From assembly GCA_903896915.1 (NCBI GenBank), contig CAITZN010000167.1, forward strand, positions 1 to 7,260: 7,260 nucleotides of DNA, in the 5' to 3' direction. Origin of the DNA: an uncultured bacterium. Its GTDB lineage: Bacteria; Desulfobacterota; Desulfobulbia; Desulfobulbales; Desulfobulbaceae. Positions 1 to 6,023 of the stretch are shown here, piece after piece; the stretch's first letter is position 1, and every line of letters starts with the position of its first letter. The translations under genes and the position numbers were made by a program. The notes under the pieces were generated by a model. The model was not told where the DNA came from. It was given only the letters and a program-made list of their open reading frames with translations, and made no database searches.

Positions 1-1075
1 GCCCGGCGTCAAGGGAACCCGCAGCGCCTTTGCCGAACGAACCGGCAGCGGCTATTTTCTCGATTTCAAATGGAATCGGGAGCAATTGGCCTTTGCCGGC
101 CTGACCATGGAACAGGCCCAGGCCGCTGTGCAGAACGCTATCGGCGGCGAAACCGTGACCACCACCGTGGAAGGACGGGAACGCTACAGCGTTAACGTGC
201 GCTACATGCGCGATTTCCGTCAGGATCTGACGGCGCTGCGTCGCGTGCTGGTGACCGGTGAAAAGGGACAGAAACAGATTCCCATCGGGCAGTTGGCCGA
301 TGTCGAGGTCAGCAGCGGCCCCTCCATGATCCGCAACGAGGATGGGCTGTTGACCGGTTACGTATACGTGGACATGACCGGGCGGGACCCCCGCAGCTAC
401 ATCGAAGAGGCGGGTGCACTGATTCGAGACAAGGTGCAGCTGCCTCCCGGGTATGCCATTTCCTGGAGCGGTCAATACGAGGCGATGGAACGGGTGCAAG
501 AACGCATGAAGGTGGTTCTGCCCCTGACCGTTTTCCTGATTTTCCTGCTGTTGTATTTGAACACCCGCTCGATGACCAAGACCTGTATCGTCTTAATGGC
601 AGTCCCTTTCTCCTGCATCGGCGCGGTCTGGTTGCTGTACCTGCTCGGTTACAACATGAGCATAGCGGTCTGGGTAGGCGTGATCGCCTTACTCGGGGTT
701 GATGCCGAAACCGGTGTTTTCATGCTCCTCTACCTGGACATCGCCTACGAGCAGGCCAAAAAAGAAGGCCGGCTGCGCAATCTGGCGGAACTGCGCACCG
801 CAGTCCTGGAAGGGGCGGTTACACGCCTGCGGCCGAAGTTCATGACCACGGCCACCCTCTTCCTGGGCCTCATTCCGATCATGTGGGCCATCGGCACCGG
901 CTCCGATGTGATGAAGCGGATCGCCGCACCCCTTATCGGCGGAATTTTCACCTCTTTTTTGCTGGAGTTGATTGTGTATCCGGTAATTTTTGAAGCATGG
1001 AAATGGCATAGCGAAATTAAAAAATCTTGTAATAACGAAGAAATACGTAAAACGCCATCGACTAGACATCAATAA
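1..1075 (+). CDS. Heavy-metal RND efflux pump, CusA/CzcA family (C-terminal part, 5' end outside window)
   Basis: This is the inner-membrane pump subunit of a tripartite metal exporter, which would take Cu(I)/Ag(I) or a similar cation and pass it through a membrane-fusion protein and outer-membrane channel. The frame is open from base 2, reading PGVKGTRSAFAERTGSGY, a typical CusA porter-domain stretch, so the gene began upstream. About 357 residues are visible of the roughly 1,040 usual for the family. Seen in order: the end of the periplasmic porter domain, including TVEGRERYSVNVRY and GPSMIRNEDG; the first helix of the second membrane bundle (RMKVVLPLTVFLIFLLLYL, about base 509 on); the HME-RND signature GVDAETGVFMLLYL; LRPKFMTTATLFLGLIPI; GTGSDVMKRIAAPLIGG; and a last helix ending FEAWKW. 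The motifs look closer to CusA/SilA than to Czc, but the proton-relay and most metal-site residues lie outside the window, so the metal is inferred. The last 20 or so codons are markedly more A/T-rich than the rest. The NosL gene follows after 42 nt. Confidence 0.93.
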   Translation, partial: PGVKGTRSAFAERTGSGYFLDFKWNREQLAFAGLTMEQAQAAVQNAIGGETVTTTVEGRERYSVNVRYMRDFRQDLTALRRVLVTGEKGQKQIPIGQLADVEVSSGPSMIRNEDGLLTGYVYVDMTGRDPRSYIEEAGALIRDKVQLPPGYAISWSGQYEAMERVQERMKVVLPLTVFLIFLLLYLNTRSMTKTCIVLMAVPFSCIGAVWLLYLLGYNMSIAVWVGVIALLGVDAETGVFMLLYLDIAYEQAKKEGRLRNLAELRTAVLEGAVTRLRPKFMTTATLFLGLIPIMWAIGTGSDVMKRIAAPLIGGIFTSFLLELIVYPVIFEAWKWHSEIKKSCNNEEIRKTPSTRHQ

Positions 1076-1106
1076 GTACCAACTGGCTCAGCAATAACAA
1101 AACAAA

Positions 1107-1112
1107 AGGAGG
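1107..1112 (+). promoter_or_regulatory. Strong ribosome binding site for the first NosL-type gene
   Basis: A perfect AGGAGG lies 5 nt before the ATG at 1118, within an A-rich leader (AACAAAAGGAGGAACCC). It fixes the start. With only 42 nt after the pump's stop and no terminator-like hairpin, the gene is probably read through from the pump gene. Confidence 0.8.
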
Positions 1113-1117
1113 AACCC

Positions 1118-1627
1118 ATGAAAAGAGGCCTATTCGCGATATTGATCGCATTCTTGCTGTCCGTCGCGGGAATCGCTTTCGCGCAGGAGGATGTGAAACA
1201 AGCACCATCCTGCGCGTACTGCGGCATGGACAGGACCAAATTTTCCCACACCAGGATGCTCGTGACCTATGATGACGGCACCAAGATAGGAACCTGCAGT
1301 TTGCACTGCTTGGCTCTTGATCTCGCCATCAACATCGATAAAACACCAAATGTAATTGAGGTCGGGGACTGTATCAGCAAGAAGCTCATTGATGCAGAAA
1401 AGGCTTATTGGGTCATTGGTGGCGGTAAGCCCGGGGTCATGACTAAACAGGGAAAATGGGCCTTTGCCAACAAAGTATATGCAGAAAAATATATCAGGGA
1501 GCACGGTGGCACCCTGGCGACTTTTGAGGAGGCCATGCAGGCGGCCTATGAAAGCATGTATACCGACACAAAGATGATCAGGGAAAAAAGAAAGATGATG
1601 AAGATGGAAGGGACAGGACACAAGTAA
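1118..1627 (+). CDS. Secreted NosL-family copper-binding protein, paralog 1
   Basis: NosL-like periplasmic protein of 169 aa. NosL proteins bind Cu(I) and deliver it to a membrane ABC machinery in nitrous oxide reductase maturation; here the client is unknown. Residues 1-22 form a signal peptide (KR, hydrophobic core, cleavage likely after AFA). There is no lipobox cysteine, unlike classical lipoprotein NosL. Likely ligands: CAYCGMD at 32-38 (Cys32, Cys35, Met37) and a second CSLHC at 60-64, the latter not part of the canonical NosL core. An extra Cys85 is missing in the next gene's protein. Motifs RMLVTYDDGT, KAYWVIGG and a GGTLATFEEAM block near 130-140 fit the NosL fold. The tail is rich in Lys, Met and a final His (KMMKMEGTGHK), possibly a second soft-metal site. 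The strong RBS supports the start. It is a tandem paralog of the gene at 1835. Family assignment is good; the copper role is inferred from the family and the adjacent CusA-like pump. Confidence 0.85.
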   Translation: MKRGLFAILIAFLLSVAGIAFAQEDVKQAPSCAYCGMDRTKFSHTRMLVTYDDGTKIGTCSLHCLALDLAINIDKTPNVIEVGDCISKKLIDAEKAYWVIGGGKPGVMTKQGKWAFANKVYAEKYIREHGGTLATFEEAMQAAYESMYTDTKMIREKRKMMKMEGTGHK

Positions 1628-1637
1628 CGAATCCATC

Positions 1638-1729
1638 TGTCAGGATCAGCAACACGAAACAAAAGGTGGCGGCTTATGAAAGATGTTTATAATCCCCCAA
1701 AGCTTTTATCGAGGATCCAGTTTTTGTAA
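1638..1729 (+). pseudogene. Decayed copy of the NosL leader and start (duplication scar)
   Basis: The segment from about 1648 (TCAGCAA...AAACAAAAGG.GG......ATGAAA) aligns with the leader and start of the first NosL gene at about 1088-1124, with matching order of TCAGCAA, AAACAAAAGG and ATGAAA. The ATG at 1676 opens only a 17-codon frame (MKDVYNPPKLLSRIQFL, stop 1727-1729) whose residues after MK do not resemble NosL. I read this as the leader copied along with the gene in a tandem duplication and then separated from its coding part by unrelated sequence. It could instead be a genuine short leader peptide, but nothing else supports that. Confidence 0.45.
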
Positions 1730-1801
1730 ACGTTTAAACGCTAGATCCGGCTTAAAACCTGCCGGAATGACAACTTTTTTGGCTTTTGCAAGAGGCTCGA
1801 T
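1708..1801. repeat. Palindromic repeat-like insert between the NosL paralogs
   Basis: This piece of the spacer matches neither NosL copy. It contains a perfect 10-bp palindrome CGTTTAAACG (1731-1740) and a hairpin TCCGGC (1746-1751) / GCCGGA (1761-1766) with a 9-nt loop, followed by ATGAC. It is bounded by the inverted hexamers ATCGAG (1708-1713) and CTCGAT (1796-1801). The GATCCGGC...GCCGGAATGAC arrangement resembles the dispersed GTCATTCCSGC-type palindromic repeats found in many proteobacterial genomes. That likeness is from memory and a genome-wide copy count would settle it. No coding potential is seen. Confidence 0.4.
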
Positions 1802-1825
1802 GGAAGAAAAAGTATCAAACCAAAT

Positions 1826-1830
1826 GAGGG
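1826..1830 (+). promoter_or_regulatory. Ribosome binding site of the second NosL-type gene
   Basis: GAGGG lies 4 nt before the ATG at 1835, a weaker and closer site than the AGGAGG of the first paralog. The leader here does not match that of paralog 1, so the two copies may be translated at different rates. The next residues (MRKGILSAVL) make a normal signal peptide, which supports this start. Confidence 0.6.
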
Positions 1831-1834
1831 TATC

Positions 1835-2350
1835 ATGAGAAAAGGAATTTTGTCCGCAGTGTTGGTTGCATTCTTGTTGTCGATTGCGGGAATGGTCATG
1901 GCGCATGAAGATGTGCAAAAGGCACCATCCTGTAAATACTGCGGCATGGACAGGGAAAAATTTGCGCACAGCAGGATGCTCGTGACCTACGATGATGGTA
2001 CCAAGCTGGGAACCTGCAGTATCCATTGTCTGGCGGTTGATCTCGCCCAAAACATCGATAAGATGCCACGATTGATAGAGGTTGGAGACTACTCCAGCAA
2101 AGAACTCATCGATGCGGAAAAAGCCTATTGGGTCATTGATGGCAACAAGCCCGGGGTCATGACCAACCAAGCCAAATGGGCTTTTGCAAAGAAAGAGGAT
2201 GCGGAAAAATTTATCAAGGAGAACGGTGGAACTCTGGCAACCTTTGATGAGGCCATGAAGGCGGCCTATGAAAGTATGTATGCCGATACCAAGATGATCA
2301 GGGAAAAGAGAAAAATGAAGAAAATGAAAGAAGGCGCCGGACATCATTAA
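1835..2350 (+). CDS. Secreted NosL-family copper-binding protein, paralog 2
   Basis: 171-aa close paralog of the preceding NosL-type protein, about 78% identical by eye over the mature region. Signal peptide 1-23 with likely cleavage after VMA, leaving an N-terminal His-Glu-Asp. N-terminal histidines can bind copper, so this is a possible extra ligand. The conserved metal motifs are CKYCGMD (33-39) and CSIHC (61-65). The third cysteine of paralog 1 is replaced by tyrosine (EVGDYSS, Tyr86). The C-terminus is a Lys/Met-rich tail ending Gly-His-His. The blocks RMLVTYDDGTK, LIDAEKAYWVI, GGTLATF, AAYESMY and DTKMIREKRKM are shared almost unchanged with paralog 1, so the duplication is recent or under strong constraint. 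The stop lies 23 nt before the third NosL gene, so these two are probably cotranscribed. Function by family is periplasmic Cu(I) binding or delivery; no nos structural gene is visible. Confidence 0.85.
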   Translation: MRKGILSAVLVAFLLSIAGMVMAHEDVQKAPSCKYCGMDREKFAHSRMLVTYDDGTKLGTCSIHCLAVDLAQNIDKMPRLIEVGDYSSKELIDAEKAYWVIDGNKPGVMTNQAKWAFAKKEDAEKFIKENGGTLATFDEAMKAAYESMYADTKMIREKRKMKKMKEGAGHH

Positions 2351-2360
2351 GATTTTCATC

Positions 2361-2366
2361 AGGAGG
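2361..2366 (+). promoter_or_regulatory. Ribosome binding site of the third NosL gene
   Basis: A perfect AGGAGG lies 7 nt upstream of the ATG at 2374. It decides the start in favour of 2374 rather than the ATG-like triplet just downstream in another frame. Confidence 0.75.
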
Positions 2367-2373
2367 TGTTGTC

Positions 2374-2868
2374 ATGCATGCTTTTCGTGAGATCGTTACG
2401 GCTTTTCTTCTCGCCTCAGTCGTACTGTTGACAGGAGCAGTTGTGCCCGTCACAGCCGAGGTCGCACCCGTCACGGCTTCAAAAACGGACAAGTGTCCGG
2501 TCTGCGGCATGTTTGTTGCCAAGTACCCAGATTTTCTGGCCCAGATCATCTTCACGGACGGCTCCCATGCGCTTTTTGACGGTGCCAAGGATATGTTCAA
2601 ATATTACTTCAACATTAAAAAATATAATGCGGCGAAAGATCCAGCTGATATCTCTTCCATCTATGTCACCGATTATTATAGTATGACTCCGATAGACGGT
2701 CGGGCCGCCTGGTATGTCTTGGACAGCGATGTCTTCGGACCGATGGGACGGGAATTGATACCGTTTGTCAAAGAAGCAGATGCGAAGGAATTCATGAAGG
2801 ATCATACCGGCAAAAAACTGATCCGCTTTGCTGAAGTAACAACTGAAGTAATGAAAGGATTGGAATGA
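2374..2868 (+). CDS. NosL-family protein, canonical type
   Basis: 164-aa exported NosL. Residues 1-28 are a signal peptide (ending PVTA, no lipobox). The mature part shows the classical NosL pattern: KCPVCGMFVAKYPDFLAQI at about 40-58 (Cys41, Cys44, Met46, the expected Cu(I) site), FTDGSHALFDGAKDMFKYYF at 60-79, YVTDYYSMTPIDGRAAWYV at about 97-115, and SDVFGPMGRELIPF at 118-131, with Met103, Met124 and His65 as further candidate ligands. Unlike the two upstream paralogs it lacks the CSxHC motif and the Lys/Met/His tail, so it is a distinct subtype. Its stop codon overlaps the start of the next gene (ATGA, 2865-2868), placing it at the head of the coupled ABC-transporter block. By analogy with NosL docking onto the NosDFY ABC complex, this is the likeliest copper donor or acceptor for the downstream transporter; that link is inference. 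Confidence 0.9.
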   Translation: MHAFREIVTAFLLASVVLLTGAVVPVTAEVAPVTASKTDKCPVCGMFVAKYPDFLAQIIFTDGSHALFDGAKDMFKYYFNIKKYNAAKDPADISSIYVTDYYSMTPIDGRAAWYVLDSDVFGPMGRELIPFVKEADAKEFMKDHTGKKLIRFAEVTTEVMKGLE

Positions 2869-3179
2869 TTCTGCAAAGGAAATCAGATGTTTTTTTCAGT
2901 TCGCTCGCTGTGGGAGTGCTGCTGATGTGTCTGATATTCCTTGATGCCGCTGTGAGCCAGCGTCTTGACAGGGAAGTAGTCCGGGAGCGGCGTGAGATCG
3001 TCAGAGTGCTGGAGCTGACTGATTTGTGCCTGTTTACCGAGGCGCGTTACACCCGCCATCCCAGCATGGCGGATTTGCATACGCCTTTTCAGGATCATCC
3101 ACTTGCTCTCGAACATTTCCCATCGGGTTCTGTCATGGCCATACCGCCTCATCTCAAATTACAGGACAGCGGCGAATAA
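2865..3179 (+). CDS. Small membrane-anchored His-rich protein, family not recognised
   Basis: 104 aa. I do not recognise a named family. One hydrophobic segment (about residues 9-30) with N-terminal Arg/Lys suggests an uncleaved anchor with the rest in the periplasm. Residues 32-50 are strongly charged and helical (RLDREVVRERREIVRVLEL), a possible short coiled coil. The second half looks like a conserved, functional surface: LTDLCLFTEARYTRHPSMAD followed by FQDHPLALEHFPSG. It has six histidines (65, 72, 78, 84, 96 and at least one neighbouring position to verify), Met68, Met91 and Cys55, compatible with metal binding. The start overlaps the nosL stop (ATGA) with AAAGGA 5 nt upstream. Its stop is immediately followed by the permease ATG (TAAATG), so it is translationally coupled on both sides. 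Position suggests a periplasmic subunit or adaptor of the ABC module. The gene is real by coupling and codon continuity; its function is unknown. Confidence 0.8.
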   Translation: MILQRKSDVFFSSLAVGVLLMCLIFLDAAVSQRLDREVVRERREIVRVLELTDLCLFTEARYTRHPSMADLHTPFQDHPLALEHFPSGSVMAIPPHLKLQDSGE

Positions 3180-4334
3180 ATGGGTGCTCTCGAAAAACAA
3201 CGGCATATTCTCGATTTCACCCTCTCTTCCCTTGGAAGAAGAAAAGGCAAGAATATCGCGCTTATCATAGTGTACACCTTTGTGATCTTTCTGTTGGCGT
3301 CGGTGTTGTTTTTGACGGACTCACTCAAGAAAGAAGCCTCCCAGATTCTTCAGGATACCCCGGAGATGACGGTGCAGCGACTGGTGGCGGGGCGGCAAGA
3401 TCTGATTCCAGTGCACTATATCGAAGCCATTAAACAGATCAAGGGCGTCCAATCCGTGACACCGCGCCTGTGGGGCTACTACTATGATGCCCGCAGCGGT
3501 GCTAATTATACCCTTATGGTCAATGCGGAGCTGAACGACCACGCCGGCGAAATTATAATCGGCACGGGAGTCTCAATGCGAAACGCAACCAGCATGCCAA
3601 ACCATGCAGTGTGGAAGAATGACGTCCTTCCTTTTAAAACATATGATGGGTCGGTTGTGCCCTTGAAGGTGAAAGGGTTCCTCTCTTCCTCTTCGGAGTT
3701 GGTTACCTCCGATCTGGTCCTGGTTTCAGAGGCAGATTTCAGAAAAATTTTCCCCATCGCCAAAGATCATGCCACGGATTTGGTGCTCAAGGTCAGAAAT
3801 GGCAAAGAGCTTGCCACTATCGCTGCCAAGATCACGCAAATTCATCCTGATTGCCGTCCAATACTGCGGGAAGATATTCTGCGCACCTATAACGCGGTTT
3901 TCGACTGGCGGGGCGGGGTGATCCTCATGGTTCTGGCGGGCGGTTTCTTTGCCTTCATCATCCTGGCATGGGATAAGGCCACCGGCTTAAGCGCCGAAGA
4001 AAAACGCGAAATTGGTATCCTTAAGGCGATCGGCTGGGAGACCTCAGACATTCTGCTGATGAAATTCTGGGAAGGCGCAGCGGTGTCCCTGACAGCGTTT
4101 TTCATGGGAATATTCCTGGCCTATCTGCATATTTTCCTGGCATCTTCCATTCTTTTCGAACCTTTCTTGAAAGGATGGTCAGTCCTCTATCCCCATTTCA
4201 GGCTGACGCCCTACGTTAATGGCTATCAGATAGCGGTCCTGTTTTTTCTCACCGTTATTCCCTATACAGTGGTCACTATAGTGCCGTCCTGGCGATCGGC
4301 AACGATTGACCCGGATTCAGTGATGAGGATGTAA
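3180..4334 (+). CDS. MacB/FtsX-type ABC transporter permease
   Basis: 384-aa permease of the MacB/LolC/FtsX superfamily, the class that works by mechanotransmission on periplasmic substrates rather than forming an ordinary channel. Topology: TM1 at about 26-46, a large periplasmic domain at 47-245 (MacB_PCD-like), then TM2 at about 246-264, TM3 at 297-321 and TM4 at 349-370. The FtsX-domain hallmarks are visible: LSAEEKREIGILKAIGWETSDIL after TM2 (the cytoplasmic coupling helix that contacts the ATPase) and a C-terminal PSWRSATIDPDSVMRM, the usual P.xR.A..DP...R ending. The length is normal for a four-TM single-permease system, so the transporter is probably a homodimer of this protein with two ATPases. 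The start is adjacent to the previous stop, with no strong RBS, so expression likely depends on coupling. The ATPase gene follows after 4 nt. The substrate is not deducible from sequence; neighbours suggest copper or copper-protein handling. Confidence 0.9.
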   Translation: MGALEKQRHILDFTLSSLGRRKGKNIALIIVYTFVIFLLASVLFLTDSLKKEASQILQDTPEMTVQRLVAGRQDLIPVHYIEAIKQIKGVQSVTPRLWGYYYDARSGANYTLMVNAELNDHAGEIIIGTGVSMRNATSMPNHAVWKNDVLPFKTYDGSVVPLKVKGFLSSSSELVTSDLVLVSEADFRKIFPIAKDHATDLVLKVRNGKELATIAAKITQIHPDCRPILREDILRTYNAVFDWRGGVILMVLAGGFFAFIILAWDKATGLSAEEKREIGILKAIGWETSDILLMKFWEGAAVSLTAFFMGIFLAYLHIFLASSILFEPFLKGWSVLYPHFRLTPYVNGYQIAVLFFLTVIPYTVVTIVPSWRSATIDPDSVMRM

Positions 4335-4338
4335 ACGC

Positions 4339-5025
4339 ATGATCCATCTTCAGGATATCCGCAAGGTCTTTAACGCGGGTAAACCCAACGAATTTGTGGC
4401 CATCCAAGGGGTGAATCTCTCCATAGATTCCCATGGAGCCACGGCCTTGAAGGGGCCGAGCGGCTCGGGCAAGACCACGCTGTTAAGCCTTCTGGGATGT
4501 ATGGCCAGGCCAACCTCGGGCAGGATCACGCTACAGGAGAGAGAAATAACGAGTCTTCCCGAACGGTTTCTCACTGCAATCAGACGGGAGACCTTTGGCA
4601 TCATCTTTCAGCAGTTCAATCTGATCAAAGGCATTACCGCTCTGGAAAACGTGATGCTTCCTGCCTATCCGACGGGTGCAAAACATGCCTCCCTGAAAAA
4701 ACGGGCGATGGCGTTGCTCGACTTAATGAATATCGCGGACAAGGCCGATGCAAAGGTGGAATGGCTTTCCGGCGGCGAGACACAAAGAACTGCCATTGCC
4801 AGAGCCCTGATCAACAATCCGGCCATTATCATCGCCGATGAGCCGACCGCCCATCTGGATACCGCTCTCTCCAGGGAATTCATGGAAATTATGCGGCAGC
4901 TTAAAAATGAAGGAAAAACTATTGTCATTGCCAGCCATGACCCCATTGCCTATGCATCAGATGTTATTGATCGGGTCGTCGAGATGAGAGACGGGATACT
5001 CGTCTCTCACGAGGATGTTACATGA
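4339..5025 (+). CDS. ABC transporter ATP-binding protein, LolD/MacB type
   Basis: 228-aa cytoplasmic ATPase partner of the preceding permease. All motifs are intact: Walker A GPSGSGKT (39-46), Q-loop FQQFNLI (90-96), signature LSGGETQR (143-150), Walker B IIIADE (163-168) followed by PTAHLD, and the switch histidine in ASHD (His200). LSGGE rather than LSGGQ, and the overall length, fit the LolD/MacB/FtsE subclass that drives FtsX-type permeases. The D-loop reads AHLD where LolD and MacB usually have GNLD. No extra regulatory domain is fused. GAGG lies about 11 nt before the start; the stop overlaps the next gene's start (ATGA, 5022-5025). Role: ATP hydrolysis powering a conformational cycle in the periplasmic domain of the permease. 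The assignment to class is secure; the transported or remodelled partner is unknown. Confidence 0.96.
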   Translation: MIHLQDIRKVFNAGKPNEFVAIQGVNLSIDSHGATALKGPSGSGKTTLLSLLGCMARPTSGRITLQEREITSLPERFLTAIRRETFGIIFQQFNLIKGITALENVMLPAYPTGAKHASLKKRAMALLDLMNIADKADAKVEWLSGGETQRTAIARALINNPAIIIADEPTAHLDTALSREFMEIMRQLKNEGKTIVIASHDPIAYASDVIDRVVEMRDGILVSHEDVT

Positions 5026-6023
5026 CCTTTCATCCCGGCATTCTAGCATTGTTGCTCGGCTCGGGCCTGACTTCGTCCATGTTGTGTTATTCCGCTTACG
5101 AAGGGGTGCGAATTATCCGGGACTGGGATATCAACAGCGGCAGTGAGCGCCAACTGGAACTGGAACGAAAAACCTATCTGGTTTCCACGGTCATGAGTTA
5201 TGCTCTTGGTTTCCAGCTCCTTTCCCTGTTGCTGTTCATCTATACGGCCGACACCATCAGCCCTCTATTTATCGGTGCCATGTGTGCAGCCGGTAGTCTC
5301 AAAGTCAATGGCTTTGGTTATCCGACCCTCATTGCGAAGATTATCAGTTGCCTGCTCGCCGGCCTATGGCTCATCGTCAACGCTACCGACAACCAGGCCC
5401 ATGATTATCCTTTGATCCGGACCAAATATTGGCTATTGCTCCTGTTGACCCCTGTGGTGCTTGCCGAAACCACCATGCAGGCTGGGTATCTGCTGAGCCT
5501 GAAGCCAAACATTATCACCTCCTGCTGTGCGATACTTTTCAGTACGGACACCAATTCGTTCGTCTCCGATCTTATCAGCCTGCCGCATTCGCTGGCACTA
5601 ACAGTTTTTTTTACCAGCGCCGCAATCACCATGGCACTCGGACTGCTTGTGTATCTGAAAGCCAAAGGGATCCTTCTTTTTTCCCTCGCATCGCTCATCC
5701 ATTGCATCTTCTCCATTGTCGCCCTGATTTCGTTCATCAGCATATATATTTATGAACTGCCCACACACCATTGCCCTTTCTGCATTCTGCACCAAGAGTA
5801 TAGTTATGTCGGTTATCCTTTATATGTAGCGATTCTTGTAAGCGCCGTATCCGGCATTGGGACGGGTGTCATCAACCCGTTTCGGACACTACCAAGCCTC
5901 CACAATGTTATTTTTCGTATTCAAAAAAAACTGGCCTTGGTCTCGCTCCTCTCAATCTTGGTTTTTGTTTTGATCACAGGATATAGCATCCTCTTTTCAA
6001 ACCTGAGTATGGAGGCGTATTAA
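5022..6023 (+). CDS. Polytopic membrane protein with periplasmic cysteine pairs (possible VKOR/DsbB-like), unrecognised
   Basis: 333 aa with about eight predicted TM helices (about 5-25, 54-76, 103-121, 137-158, 190-212, 217-243, 262-284, 304-326). Basic residues fall in the loops 26-53, 122-136, 213-216 and 285-303, so the positive-inside rule puts both termini outside. Cys88 (GAMCAAGS), Cys168-Cys169 (ITSCCAILFS) and the CPFC motif at 251-254 (HHCPFCILHQEY) then all lie on the periplasmic side. The order from 159 on, a loop with a Ser-Cys turn, two helices, then CxxC just before another helix, recalls the VKOR four-helix core. CPFCIL also resembles the DsbB CxxC. Alternatively the Cys/His sites (His249, His250, His257) bind copper directly. 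I recognise no named family. The start overlaps the ATPase stop (ATGA) with GAGG 7 nt upstream, so it belongs to the ABC unit. Likely roles are thiol redox or metal relay to the NosL proteins, both inferred. Confidence 0.8.
   Translation: MTFHPGILALLLGSGLTSSMLCYSAYEGVRIIRDWDINSGSERQLELERKTYLVSTVMSYALGFQLLSLLLFIYTADTISPLFIGAMCAAGSLKVNGFGYPTLIAKIISCLLAGLWLIVNATDNQAHDYPLIRTKYWLLLLLTPVVLAETTMQAGYLLSLKPNIITSCCAILFSTDTNSFVSDLISLPHSLALTVFFTSAAITMALGLLVYLKAKGILLFSLASLIHCIFSIVALISFISIYIYELPTHHCPFCILHQEYSYVGYPLYVAILVSAVSGIGTGVINPFRTLPSLHNVIFRIQKKLALVSLLSILVFVLITGYSILFSNLSMEAY

Noticed and set aside
1130..1636. 168-codon open frame on the - strand, opposite the first NosL gene
   Set aside because: It mirrors a well-supported signal-peptide-bearing NosL gene with a perfect RBS. 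The antisense translation resembles only the equivalent antisense frame of the second paralog, as expected from the duplication.
1706..2359. 217-codon open frame on the - strand, opposite the second NosL gene
   Set aside because: Shadow of the paralog; similar to the other antisense frame only because the sense genes are duplicates. No recognisable domain or RBS.
3026..3433. 135-codon + strand frame across the small protein and permease start
   Set aside because: It overlaps two coupled genes in another frame, has no RBS, and gives a low-complexity Ser/Arg/His-rich product without domains.
1118..6023. Classical nos (nitrous oxide reductase) cluster
   Set aside because: NosL proteins are present but no nosZ, nosD, nosY, nosR or nosX is visible, and the permease is of the MacB/FtsX type, so a nos assignment is not supported.
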